Assembly (NCBI GenBank): GCA_030407315.1
Contig: JALQPE010000653.1
Location: forward strand, 1 to 64,000
Length of the DNA: 64,000 bases
Reading direction: 5' to 3'
From: Asparagopsis taxiformis
Lineage: Eukaryota; Rhodophyta; Florideophyceae; Bonnemaisoniales; Bonnemaisoniaceae
Positions 39,497 to 48,680 of this stretch are shown in pieces (position 1 is the first letter of the stretch; the number at the start of each line of letters is the position of its first letter). The notes beneath the pieces were generated by a model that was given only the letters and a program-made list of their open reading frames with translations, searched no databases and was not told the origin of the DNA. A program made the translations under genes and the position numbers.

Positions 39497-42082
39497 TAGG
39501 GGTGATCATAGTCCCGGACTGGTTCAAAAAAATCTCAAATACCTAGAATCGAACCGCAAAACACGCTACGAGCCCCTGCCTGGACCACACCGAGAAGGAA
39601 TAAAGCCATCTAGAACCGCCAGCCCAGTCCCCATTATATCAATGGACTGTTGGACTCTCCGAACGGAGCCCTTGTTGTCCGGACCGAGTCCGCGGTGGGT
39701 CAAATAGGACTGGACCAGTCCGAAGCGCTAGGACCGCTGCAGAACCGGAATTGCTGGCGGTTAGCGAACGTAACGACTCAATTGCAATTTAGACAACCTG
39801 TACTCTTTATTGTAAATGCGATACAAGATGACGATTACCTACTGCAGAGCACCTTGTTCCATGAGTTCAGAAGCACGCAGGAAGTTATTGCATCATCCGC
39901 TAGACCTGTTCTACTTTCTGAAACTATATTGCCGCTAATAGAAAATATACTCTCACTTGCCACAGAAGACGCCTGTATACACAACACATCTTTGGCTAGA
40001 GTTGCAATAGCGGGGAACCGTGATTCATTTGTTTTCCACCATAGCAGTGGATCAACGGACATCTCCCCAATTGTTGTACATTGTATGTATCGCGTTATTT
40101 CATCGTACGGTCCTGAGAGAGGGTGTCTATCTTCGCTCAACAGCTTTTCAAAAACTGAAACCTCTCTTGTACGATTTTCTTCAGGAATAGCAGCAGTACT
40201 AACATCACTGGCCATATTCAAGTAGTGCCGTAGCGTCGATTCATCCACTAGAATGTCATTTGAAAATCTGGGGTCTAGAACCCTTGCAATTTCGGCAGTA
40301 TCGGAACAAATTAGCTCCTTGTAGTTCTCCAACTTCTTCAACATTGCCGAAGCTATCTGTGCCAGTACTGCATCATTAGATTCCACAACATTCGCACATT
40401 TCTGGATTAGCTTTTTGAACGCAAAAGCGCACACGCTGAGGGTAACATACAAAGATCCCGACTGATTTTCGGTGATACTTGCTGCTGTTTCCAGAAAATC
40501 AGCGATCTTCTTTGCATTTTCCCATTCTCCTTCACCAACAACGCGTTCATGAAGCTCCCTTGTACGATGTGCCACTGCGTTCAAGACATTACGCCACTTG
40601 TATGCACATTTGAGCATCTGATATGTCGAGGACCATCTAGTTTCTACATCCATAGATGGTAATTGAGCCCCATTCATTCCTAACTCAATTTTCACCGCCT
40701 CAAATAAGTCTCTACGTTTAGTAGAACACCGTATAGACGAAATCAATGTTCGTATTGCCGAAACATGTTCATGCACAACTTTGAATGAATCTTTAACAGC
40801 CAGGTTTATAACGTGTGCAACACATCGCGTGTGAAACGCGTACTGAGTAGAAGATCTGTGATCCGGAGATGATTCCATCATAGTTCTTAAACGATGTATC
40901 CCAGATACAATATCTCTTCCATTATCCGTTGTAATAGAACTAATTTTTCCAGATATGTTGAAGTCACTGATAACTTCAGTCAGTAATGTTGCAGCCGACT
41001 CACCTGTGTGCGGTGTAGGGAATCTTTTGAAATCAAGAGCAATGCTTTTCAATTCCCATTCTTTGTTGATCCAGTGAGCCGTTATAGTCATGTATCCCCT
41101 ATATACTCTTGATGACCAGGCATCGCATGTCAGCGCGATCTTGTTTGGTACTTTTGCTAAAAGTGAAGTCAAGTATTTTCGTGCTTCCTTGCATTCAGAG
41201 ACAATTCGCCGTCTGACTGTATGTCTTGAAGGTACAGAATATCTTGAGTCCAGATTTTGCACTAATGCAACAAATGTTTTGTTCTCGACGATTGAGAATG
41301 GAAGGCAAGAGTCTACAATCCATTGGCAGAGCAATTTAGTAGAGCGCTCATCAAGCTCGGCTCGCGGTGTAACTATTCCGCTGCGCATGTATCCGTCGGT
41401 CGAAAATGTTGCTTGCCGTTCATCTAGAAGAAAGTTATGCTTACGTTGTGCATGTCGCCGCAGTGTACTAACTCCCGTTCGCGAGCTGAAAGTTTGATTA
41501 CAGATCAAACACTTATTGAGCAGATCTCCACCATTCTCGATCTTGTTAAAATATTCCCACACATCGCTTTTTTGCTTCTTCGCAGACGGAGCAGAGGACA
41601 AGCTCTGGCTTTGTGATGATCCTTGCGATACACGAGCAGAAAGATTTACTTCTTCCATGTTTTTGGTAAGACAGAGAATGGCAGGTGTGTATGGTTCGGG
41701 TAAAAGGCGTAGCTGTAATACTCTTCCGAAATGAAGGAGTTCAACACAAGCCTGTATAGCTGTCAATCTTTTCAGATTTCAACACCGCTTCCCTGTTCTG
41801 CGGCAAAATATCAAATCTAGTCGGTCTTCGTAGTCCGGACCAGTCTTTGAAATTATGAACTGGATTGAACCAGTTTGGATCGCACGTGGTGAGAGCGGAC
41901 CGAACCACAGCCAATCAAACTTCTTGGCAAGGACTAGGACCGCTCTGGCGTACGGTCCACGAAAAGAGAGAAATTGAATCAATTTCAGACCGGACTGATT
42001 CTTCCAGAGGAGAGGAAAGACCAGCGTATGTAACGCAAGACCGGTCCTGAGCGCGCTGGACCAAGGACTATGATCACCCCTA
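39497..42082 (-). mobile_element. Complete hAT transposon, 2.6 kb
   Basis: Ends TAGGGGTGATCATAGTCC (39497-39514) and GGACTATGATCACCCCTA (42065-42082) are perfect 18-bp inverted repeats, flanked by the 8-bp duplication GACAGATT. Subterminal GGACCAG/CTGGTCC words recur at both ends. With an intact transposase gene it has everything needed to be autonomous. Confidence 0.96.
39835..41658 (-). CDS. hAT-family transposase
   Basis: The ATG at 41658 (MEEVNLSARV) gives a 607-residue protein; an upstream in-frame start at 41766 would add 36 residues of poor quality. An N-terminal BED zinc finger (about residues 32-72) shows CLIC...HAQRKH after a VWEYF block. The middle is the RNase H-like catalytic domain with its helical insertion (TCDAWSS and TTDNGRDI carry likely catalytic Asp residues). 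The C-terminal hATC dimerisation region (about 525-600) has WWKTNESRFPAIATLAKDVL and ASSVASESIFS. It cuts and pastes the element. The frame is uninterrupted, and the gene lies inside clean TIRs and target duplications, so activity is plausible. Confidence 0.95.
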   Translation of the reverse strand: MEEVNLSARVSQGSSQSQSLSSAPSAKKQKSDVWEYFNKIENGGDLLNKCLICNQTFSSRTGVSTLRRHAQRKHNFLLDERQATFSTDGYMRSGIVTPRAELDERSTKLLCQWIVDSCLPFSIVENKTFVALVQNLDSRYSVPSRHTVRRRIVSECKEARKYLTSLLAKVPNKIALTCDAWSSRVYRGYMTITAHWINKEWELKSIALDFKRFPTPHTGESAATLLTEVISDFNISGKISSITTDNGRDIVSGIHRLRTMMESSPDHRSSTQYAFHTRCVAHVINLAVKDSFKVVHEHVSAIRTLISSIRCSTKRRDLFEAVKIELGMNGAQLPSMDVETRWSSTYQMLKCAYKWRNVLNAVAHRTRELHERVVGEGEWENAKKIADFLETAASITENQSGSLYVTLSVCAFAFKKLIQKCANVVESNDAVLAQIASAMLKKLENYKELICSDTAEIARVLDPRFSNDILVDESTLRHYLNMASDVSTAAIPEENRTREVSVFEKLLSEDRHPLSGPYDEITRYIQCTTIGEMSVDPLLWWKTNESRFPAIATLAKDVLCIQASSVASESIFSISGNIVSESRTGLADDAITSCVLLNSWNKVLCSR

Positions 42083-42090
42083 GACAGATT
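42083..42090. repeat. hAT target duplication GACAGATT (right)
   Basis: Second copy of the 8-bp duplication. Confidence 0.97.
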
Positions 42091-42792
42091 GCATAAGGGT
42101 CCATGTGGCACTCGAACAGAGGCGGCTGTACACAACTATTCCGGCGGCGCGGCGGCTGCGGCTGACAGGAGCGAATCGCAATGTTACAGAACATGAAGAA
42201 ATAGTTCTGTAATGCGTGGCAGAGTCCAGACCGTCCGTCCAAGTGCATGCGATACACTATCGAGCGAGAGTGTAACCATCAAATCCGCACAGGATCACGT
42301 GTGCCCCGTCGCGTATATACCAGTGCCGCCACCAATATGACGTGGTGCGCGTGAATTGGCAGCCGTGTGCGGAATTGGTGATGAAATGTCCGATGTAAAT
42401 CGCTCTGCTTCCAGATCGTGCAAAATACAGTACCACGTAATGGCCTGCCTGCGATTACAGCGTCTTCTCGCGTGCAATCATCTCTCGAATATCACTCGAG
42501 TGCGAGCCCCGTCCACCGATCGTACACACGTCTGCGCCCTCGTCAACATAACGACGCTTTCTACAGGCTCTCCCCAAAATAGTCCACCGTCTAAATTTCG
42601 ACAATCTCTTGCGTCATCCACCCCGATCTCTCCGCTTGCTTAGTGAGATGTGACCGTCGCGCCATCAACAAACGCCCTTGTAAACCACCACCATTTGCCA
42701 TCGCGTGCAACACATCCCGCTGCCCTTCGTAATCTGCATATCTATAATGCTATTCGTGTCACGTCAACCACCCCTGCGCCCGTACAGCCAGT
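42091..42792. other. Intergenic region, no supported gene
   Basis: Contains short frames on both strands (for example 42356-42643 plus) without recognisable content. It may hold the promoter and 5' leader of the gene at 42793. Confidence 0.45.
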
Positions 42793-43938
42793 ATGGCGTT
42801 TGCGCTTCCCTTCGCCTCAGAAGTCGCCGGTTTGCTCAACTTTCTCATCTCGGATATCATCCTCATCTCATGCGTCATGCGCTCCTCCAGCGTGATCGCT
42901 GGCTATCTCAATCACCTCCGTATGCGAACTATCGGTACTGTACATCTCGTGCCGTTTGATTTCCCCCACATTGGCGGCGGAATCGTCATGGATTACGGCT
43001 GGCAGCGACGCTTACTAATATTTCTACGTGCGACCGCCGTGCTCGCCGTTGTCATAGGCAACTTTGGCCTCGAGGGAAGATCTATCGATGTCTCCGAGAG
43101 ACACGTCGTGCCTGTGCGCGTTCCCGGCCCCCTCGACGATGTTTCAGTCAACGGCCTTTTCGAAGCTACTGAAAGACGCATGCGCTGCTCTGTCTCCGTT
43201 GGTGACAGTCTTACATTCGGCGCTGTGCTCAACGGCACCTGCTTTGCAAACAACGAACAGCACGTCTATGTTCGCAAAATGGCCCTTGTCTTTGAGCAAT
43301 TTAATTACACCGTCACCGGTTGTCGAAAGGAATCGGTGTGTGATACTTTCTACACCGTATATCGTTGTAAAGACACTGATTTTGCCTGCGCTGGCGTTGA
43401 CGATTGTCCAGATCAATTTCCTGGTAGCCAAGTTGCGTTCTGCTATGCCGTTATCTATGGAGAGAACGATTCATTTCTGTGCGATCGATATGTACTCACA
43501 CCGCAAGCTGTCAACACACCGGTGAGTTGTCGGCGCGTGGATGCCAAGCGCCAGGATATTCAAGGCTGGGTGACACTGATGTTTGGTCTTACACTGGACC
43601 CAGTTTCAGCAATATTCGCCACCGCATACGGTCGACGCATCCTCGCCCAAGTCGACATGCCGCAGGGTGAAAGGAATGTGACGCTAGTGACCCTGTTCTG
43701 GATCATCTCCGAATGCTGGCTGGTCGGTGTGTGCTTTGTATTAGTCATATGGGAATTGAAGCACCTTCTCAAAGGTGGATTGAAGCATGTCGCCAATGAC
43801 GAGCGTGGACTCGCAATGCTCCTGGACCGAGCGCTGCAATTGCTCGAGAAGAGGTCCGCAAGCGGAACGACGCGTAGCTCTAGCGAACTGGACTCGCGGT
43901 CCAGCGATGAATTTGAGTATGAGGAATATGAAATTTAA
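42793..43938 (+). CDS. Predicted membrane protein with Cys-rich ectodomain, unknown family
   Basis: 381 residues. Hydrophobic segments lie near residues 10-35, 75-95, 265-285 and 305-330 (WIISECWLVGVCFVLVIWEL). Between them is a region of about 170 residues with some ten cysteines (CSVSV, CFANN, CRKESVCDTF, CAGVDDCPDQF, CDRYV, CRRVD) that looks extracellular or lumenal and disulphide-bonded. The tail is acidic (DEFEYEEYEI). I do not recognise the family. The long clean frame in a gene-dense zone, with codon use like its neighbours, supports a real gene. The start is the first ATG of the frame; an upstream exon cannot be excluded. Confidence 0.75.
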   Translation: MAFALPFASEVAGLLNFLISDIILISCVMRSSSVIAGYLNHLRMRTIGTVHLVPFDFPHIGGGIVMDYGWQRRLLIFLRATAVLAVVIGNFGLEGRSIDVSERHVVPVRVPGPLDDVSVNGLFEATERRMRCSVSVGDSLTFGAVLNGTCFANNEQHVYVRKMALVFEQFNYTVTGCRKESVCDTFYTVYRCKDTDFACAGVDDCPDQFPGSQVAFCYAVIYGENDSFLCDRYVLTPQAVNTPVSCRRVDAKRQDIQGWVTLMFGLTLDPVSAIFATAYGRRILAQVDMPQGERNVTLVTLFWIISECWLVGVCFVLVIWELKHLLKGGLKHVANDERGLAMLLDRALQLLEKRSASGTTRSSSELDSRSSDEFEYEEYEI

Positions 43939-44124
43939 TTTTTTATGCAAAATGTGGAAAACACCGTTACACGTGTACAAGAAAATGGTGTAAGCCCCAG
44001 CACCAGACATGCTTGCTGTTTGTTTTCCCCCTGTCCATACTCATCATCACGTCTGCATTCATCTCGTCCAACTCATCGCTCCCTCCAAAGGTACATCGCG
44101 ATCGCACCCGTTTCAACACTTAAT

Positions 44125-44404
44125 ATGGGAGCCCTGCTTTCCGGCACCGTTCTCTTCCTCGTTTTTGGTTTCCTCTCCTACTTTGCGGTTTCCGTCATTT
44201 ACCGCAACAACAAGGATTCCCAAGCGTAAGTGTTCCAACGCTTCCCAAACCCCATTGCACCAACAACGTACTAACTTGCTGTTCTCTCGCAGTTTGGGCC
44301 AATTGAGCGTCGTTCTCGCTACCGCGTGCATGTACATCATGTGGGCAACATGCTTTCTTCACCAACTTCATCCGCTTGTTCGCCCAATTAAGGCGCTTCA
44401 TTGA
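44125..44404 (+). CDS. V-type proton ATPase subunit e (two exons)
   Basis: Exon 1 is 44125-44225, the intron 44226-44292 and exon 2 44293-44404, giving about 70 residues. The intron (67 nt) starts GTAAGT, has a perfect TACTAAC branch site at 44269-44275 and ends CTCTCGCAG; splicing is in phase 2 (GC|T, Ala). The product has two membrane spans: GTVLFLVFGFLSYFAVSVIY, and after the splice SVVLATACMYIMWATCFL. It closes with the family's Q-L-x-P-L segment (HQLHPLVRP). Subunit e sits in the membrane Vo sector of the proton pump of vacuoles and endosomes. Its stop is 57 bp from the stop of the convergent RBBP5-like gene. Confidence 0.85.
44226..44292 (+). other. Spliceosomal intron with TACTAAC branch site
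   Basis: GTAAGTGTTC at the donor, TACTAAC 17 nt before the AG, and a CT-rich 3' end. Without it the frame stops two codons into the intron, and the C-terminal transmembrane helix would be lost. Confidence 0.88.
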
Positions 44405-44460
44405 CACTTCAACTCTGTACTAAACATGTCGTGTAAACGCTATGTACATTTTCGTTCAAC

Positions 44461-46341
44461 CTAGCTTGTATCCCTAGTCTCCCCATTGTCCTCTACCGAC
44501 GCGCCCTTTTGCGTGGTAGATCGTAGAGCCTTGAAACTTGGTATTTCCGCCACAGCTTGGCTCCCTTGTGTGTTGACGCCCTCAACCGCGCGATTCGCTT
44601 TCTGCACAACCTTCTCTTCTTCGGCTTGCTGCTGCTCCAAACTCTTGCGTCCCTGGTTCGTTTTGGCTTTTTTAGACTTGACGCTCACTTTGCCATCCGC
44701 CGACCTACTCCTTTTCTTCCCTGGAACCGACCCCTCCTCGCACACAGCATCACTGCTCATATCATTGCCTGCTGCTGCTGCTGCTTCTTCGGGAAGTTTT
44801 GCCCTCAATAAATCATCAGCAAGTGACTGCATTTTTCTCGGAGATTCGGCTCTGGGCTTGGCCGGTATGAAGAAAAACGTGTCCGGACCTTCCGAATCCG
44901 ACGAGAACCACCCGCCGTCGCACGTTTCTATGTCCACAAATCCTGCTTCCTCCTTCTCTCGAGCTTCCAGTCGCTTCTCTTCATCTTCTGGATCTCGCAG
45001 GTCGAATTCATCTTCAGCTTCAATGTACTCTTCGTTGGCCTCCAATTCTGAAAAATCAGGCGCAAACGCACTCCAGTTCTCAGTAAAGTTTTTCTCCCAC
45101 ACGTAAACACCGCCAAATGAAGAGCCCAACGATGCTATAACTGGTCGAAGTGGATGCCACAGGATATCCTCAATTCCCTCCTTCGCACCATCCAACGTTA
45201 CTTCCAAGTGGCCATCAGCAACACGCCATACATGGATCCGGTGCTCCGCCCCTTCCATACCACCAAGAACAAAGTCACCGTCCTTCGAAAAACACGCACA
45301 ATGACATTGCGTCTTATTAACTATTTCTGTGAATGTCGTGACAGGCTCCAGAACAGGATAAGTTTCGTTACCATCTTGTACTCTTTGCTGCGCCAAGATT
45401 TGCTCCATCAGAAACAAGCGCATGCTTCTGTCCTGTGAATTGACCAACACTTTTTCATTCTTGCGAGAAAGAGTAATTGAGCGAATTGCGGCACGACCTT
45501 GCATAGTAACAACCGAGTCGCATACTGCCACTGGAACATTCGTGTCGCTCTGTTGTTGCTGCAATGAAAACGACCGGACAATACCGCAAGGTCCACCACG
45601 AAGAATATGCTTTCCGTCACTTGTAATCGTAACACAGAATGGGCTCTTACGTCGTGAATCAGTTGTTTCAATTGATACACCGTTTTGAAACTCGCTGGAG
45701 GTACATAGAACAGATGCTGAAAGAAAGTCTGCACTACTAGGAATTTGCGGCATTCTAGCACTTTTCTGAGGATCTGAACAATTGGCAAGGTATTGTTTCA
45801 TCTTTTCCGATCGATCTTCTAGTGAAGAACGGTCCAAGGGAATGGGGATGTGTTTACCGGGATTAATCACTTTTGCAAAAGCGACTGATGAAGTTCGGTA
45901 TACTCCTCGTCGCAGGTGAAGAACAAGAGGATGCGAATCTTTGGGAACAATGACAGCAATGGAAAGGTTCTTTGGATGCGCTTCTGCTTGGACAATAGGA
46001 ACGTCAAAGCGAACCTCTGTTAGAATCGTGGTAGAAATGGTATCAAACAGGCGGATCATTCCTGGGTCATATGACACAAGGATGGAAGAACCGTTCCGTG
46101 GAGCGGGAAACGAAACAGAGGTGACCTTGTATGTGCAGTCGCGAACCGGGTCGCCGAGGTAGCAAGCAACTGTGCGCGTTTCAAAGTCCCAGACAACCAC
46201 ACGACCTGTTGTAGTACCAGCTGCGAGCAGGTTTCCATGGCGGTTGAAACGCACGCATGTCGCCTTGTCCTGTTCCAAATATTCCGAAATGGTCTTTGGA
46301 AGGTCTGAAGCTTCAAACGGGTTGAGAAGTGCACGATTCAT
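44461..46341 (-). CDS. RBBP5/SWD1-like WD40 subunit of COMPASS histone H3K4 methyltransferase
   Basis: Translation most likely starts at ATG 46341 (MNRALLNPFEASDLP), which matches the family start M-N-x-x-L-L; the frame extends 48 codons further up without a credible start. The protein has about 626 residues. WD40 repeats fill residues about 25-370 (LLAAGTTTGRVVVWDFETRT, then DILWHPLRPVIASLGSSFGG). The family hallmark ENWSAFAPDFSELEANEEYI and an acidic EEYIEAEDEFDLRDPEDEEK stretch follow; this is the segment that contacts ASH2L and nucleosomes in known complexes. The last 200 residues are low-complexity and Lys/Glu-rich, longer than in many homologues. No intron. It is divergent from NDUFS5 (464 bp between starts). 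Confidence 0.9.
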   Translation of the reverse strand: MNRALLNPFEASDLPKTISEYLEQDKATCVRFNRHGNLLAAGTTTGRVVVWDFETRTVACYLGDPVRDCTYKVTSVSFPAPRNGSSILVSYDPGMIRLFDTISTTILTEVRFDVPIVQAEAHPKNLSIAVIVPKDSHPLVLHLRRGVYRTSSVAFAKVINPGKHIPIPLDRSSLEDRSEKMKQYLANCSDPQKSARMPQIPSSADFLSASVLCTSSEFQNGVSIETTDSRRKSPFCVTITSDGKHILRGGPCGIVRSFSLQQQQSDTNVPVAVCDSVVTMQGRAAIRSITLSRKNEKVLVNSQDRSMRLFLMEQILAQQRVQDGNETYPVLEPVTTFTEIVNKTQCHCACFSKDGDFVLGGMEGAEHRIHVWRVADGHLEVTLDGAKEGIEDILWHPLRPVIASLGSSFGGVYVWEKNFTENWSAFAPDFSELEANEEYIEAEDEFDLRDPEDEEKRLEAREKEEAGFVDIETCDGGWFSSDSEGPDTFFFIPAKPRAESPRKMQSLADDLLRAKLPEEAAAAAGNDMSSDAVCEEGSVPGKKRSRSADGKVSVKSKKAKTNQGRKSLEQQQAEEEKVVQKANRAVEGVNTQGSQAVAEIPSFKALRSTTQKGASVEDNGETRDTS

Positions 46342-46804
46342 TTCGCAAGCACCTATCTGTTCGAAATAAAATATACATGTATGTATATACAGGTCTGTTG
46401 CAGATGGTCGAGCGCGGACTAAGAAGGGGTGCGCAGCACTGAACGAGGATACGACCTGGTGAAAATGCCCTCGAGCCGACGGCACATGAGCTTTTTTGAA
46501 TCAATTCTGTTAGTGTCGAAGAACAGGAGAACGGCAGACTTGATCAAACCGCGCTGCTATGGCGCGGCAGTCCATGACATAGAGAATGCACGTTTGAAAC
46601 GAAGAAGGCGCCTTTGGGCGGGGCATAGTTCGAACAAGTTCGAGCACGAGTAATATGAAAACTGAAAACTTGTGGTTTATTTTCAAAATATTCAAAATTC
46701 CCGCTTTCGATCTATACCCACTGCACACTATTATTCATAATCTCACAATCCGCCCGCATCCAATCGGTGCGGTCAACTCGGTTTCATCGTCTTCAAATCC
46801 CATC
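46342..46804. promoter_or_regulatory. Bidirectional intergenic region, RBBP5-like / NDUFS5
   Basis: 463 bp between two divergent start codons. TATACATGTATGTATATAC lies at about 46370-46388 on the RBBP5 side, and the NDUFS5 side is A/T-rich near 46650-46700. No defined element can be named with certainty. Confidence 0.45.
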
Positions 46805-47140
46805 ATGGCATCCGGCTTTGGCGTTAATGGTGGAACAGGACGGTGCTACGGGTTGTGGCTCGATTACACCAAATGTCTTAGTAAGTTACCATTCTGCTTG
46901 ACTCATCATCGCAAGCACCTTGTCTTCTCGTCCTTTGTCTGACACCTCAGCCTCATCATTCGATCGCTATCCTTAGGTGATGCTGCTCTGCCCAAAGAGT
47001 GCTATTTGTTTCGCGAAGACTATATCGAATGCTTGCATCACTTCAAAGAAGCCAAGCGGAGACAAGAAATCGCAGCACAAGTAGAGAAACAACAAAAGCT
47101 CAAGCAAGACTCTGCTGCAACTTCCAAACCGTCTGGATAG
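46805..47140 (+). CDS. NADH dehydrogenase (complex I) 15-kDa subunit NDUFS5-like (two exons)
   Basis: Exon 1 is 46805-46880, the intron 46881-46976 (GTAAGTTACC ... CTATCCTTAG) and exon 2 46977-47140. Joined in phase 1 they give 79 residues starting MASGFGVNGGTGRCYGLWLD. The CHCH pattern is complete: a C-x-hydrophobic-W...C pair in exon 1 (RCYGLWLDYTKCLS) and C...C spaced by nine (ECYLFREDYIECLHH) in exon 2, then a charged C-terminal helix (KEAKRRQEIAAQ). This is a small accessory subunit on the intermembrane-space face of mitochondrial complex I, imported by the disulphide relay. The homology is strong in the R-E-D-Y-x-E-C-L-H-H block. Confidence 0.9.
46881..46976 (+). other. Spliceosomal intron in NDUFS5-like gene
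   Basis: 96 nt, GTAAGTTACC to TATCCTTAG. Removing it joins CTTA|GT to restore C-L-S and the second CHCH pair. No TACTAAC is evident; CTGAC words near 46940 are candidate branch sites. Confidence 0.85.
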
Positions 47141-47263
47141 CAAATATTCGCCTCGCACTAATGTTTTCATTGTTGGTTTACAGAATTGACTCACACGAAT
47201 ACCTTGTGCCACAGTTTAAGATCGATAAACGACTTGATCAGTTCTCCGCGATTCATCAATGAA

Positions 47264-48550
47264 TTATCTCACGCGCGTTAGTCCTATGCTCGCCATGTTA
47301 ATAAGCGCACTCCTGTGGTCACTAGGCGGCATCGTAGCTACTACTGCATTAACAGCCTTTTCCACGAGTTGCCGCGCTAATAGTTTTGTCTTCTCTATTC
47401 CGTTTGCTCGTTCCACAAATCTAACCGTGTCCTCGACGTCTGTTGCTCCCTTGAAGCGCCGATCCATCATTTCCTTTATCTCTGGAAACTGTTCGAGAGC
47501 AAATAGTACTGGTGCTGTTGCCAAACCCTGCTTCAAATCATTCATGACCGGCTTGCCGAGAACATTCGCCTTGGCCGTCATGTCCAGTACATCATCCACT
47601 AGCTGGAACGCCAGCCCTATGTTCTCGCCATATGTAAACGCTGCATCTCCGACATCTTTCGGATGCCCTGCAAGCATTGTGACAGCGCGGCACGAATTTG
47701 CAATCAGCGAAGCGGTCTTAAAAAATGTCTTCGCCATGTATGCATCGAATTCCGTCTGCGGGTTGTGATATACTGACTGTGATTTCCGATCCGACTCCTT
47801 GACATCACCGATCCCTCCCAAAACTGCTTTGATACCGCCATTCATTTGAATAACTTCCCCTCGCACAAGGTGTTCTATAACAGTAGATAGTAATTCAACA
47901 ACGTCACAATCCCTCAATCGTGCTAGTGCAACAGACGCGCGCGCGAGAAGAAAATCGCCTGCAAGAACCGCAAGTTGGTTTCCGAACAATGAATTGACTG
48001 ATAGGGCTCCACGGCGTGTATCGGCTACATCAATCACATCATCATGCAGCAATGATGCAGCATGAATCAACTCTGTGATTTCAGCCAAGCGCAGCTGGGA
48101 ATGAAGAATTGGTTGGGGAGGAACTGGAGCCCCACAGGTGGCGGCAGCTAGAGTCGCAGTAGAATGGGCCATTAAAATGACCATTATTGGTCTGTATCGC
48201 TTTCCTCGTAATGACAGAAGATGTGACGCGGCGCCGTCCAGTATTGGATGTTCAAGAACCGAGACCGTTTCTCTGATTGAGGCGGTCATTCGTGCAAGGT
48301 CGGCGGCAACGATTTGAAAGGGATCTACAGTTGAGGAATGTCCCGGGATTGATATGGAAAGAGAGGGAACCCAAGTCTCAGAATGGACATACTTCGAAGT
48401 CTGATGAAGGCTTGCTGACGTCGAGCGGTGTCGCTCACGACGAGCAGGGTACGTCACTCGAAGCAAATCCTGCTGAAACGGGTTGGATGATGGAAAATTG
48501 AGAGCACATCGCGCAAGCCGTGAGAGGGTAAGATAAGCTGAAGCGCGCAT
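47264..48550 (-). CDS. Long-chain trans-polyprenyl diphosphate synthase (solanesyl type), organellar
   Basis: 428 residues. The first aspartate-rich motif LLHDDVIDVADTRRG has its aspartates at 170, 171 and 174. The second, FQLVDDVLDM, has them at 319, 320 and 323. GKRYRP (117-121) is the IPP-binding segment. Small residues (A-A-S) just before the first motif leave room for a long chain, as in COQ1/solanesyl synthases. It condenses isopentenyl diphosphate units to make the side chain of ubiquinone or plastoquinone. The first 60 or so residues are Arg/Ser-rich with few acidic residues, like a mitochondrial or plastid transit peptide. Intronless. It converges on NDUFS5 with 123 bp between stops. 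Confidence 0.92.
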   Translation of the reverse strand: MRASAYLTLSRLARCALNFPSSNPFQQDLLRVTYPARRERHRSTSASLHQTSKYVHSETWVPSLSISIPGHSSTVDPFQIVAADLARMTASIRETVSVLEHPILDGAASHLLSLRGKRYRPIMVILMAHSTATLAAATCGAPVPPQPILHSQLRLAEITELIHAASLLHDDVIDVADTRRGALSVNSLFGNQLAVLAGDFLLARASVALARLRDCDVVELLSTVIEHLVRGEVIQMNGGIKAVLGGIGDVKESDRKSQSVYHNPQTEFDAYMAKTFFKTASLIANSCRAVTMLAGHPKDVGDAAFTYGENIGLAFQLVDDVLDMTAKANVLGKPVMNDLKQGLATAPVLFALEQFPEIKEMMDRRFKGATDVEDTVRFVERANGIEKTKLLARQLVEKAVNAVVATMPPSDHRSALINMASIGLTRVR

Positions 48551-48680
48551 TGACGGAAGAGTTGCTGAGGGGACGGAGGATTTTGAGGTCAGTTTGAGAA
48601 GGATTCAAGGGATATCGACGCGGGGCGTCGAAGGTCAACTTTAATAATATGACACGTTAAAGACGTGTACAATAGTTGGA

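Noticed and set aside
47259..47768. 169-codon frame opposite the prenyl synthase
   Set aside because: It is the antisense shadow of a well-supported gene and has no domain of its own.
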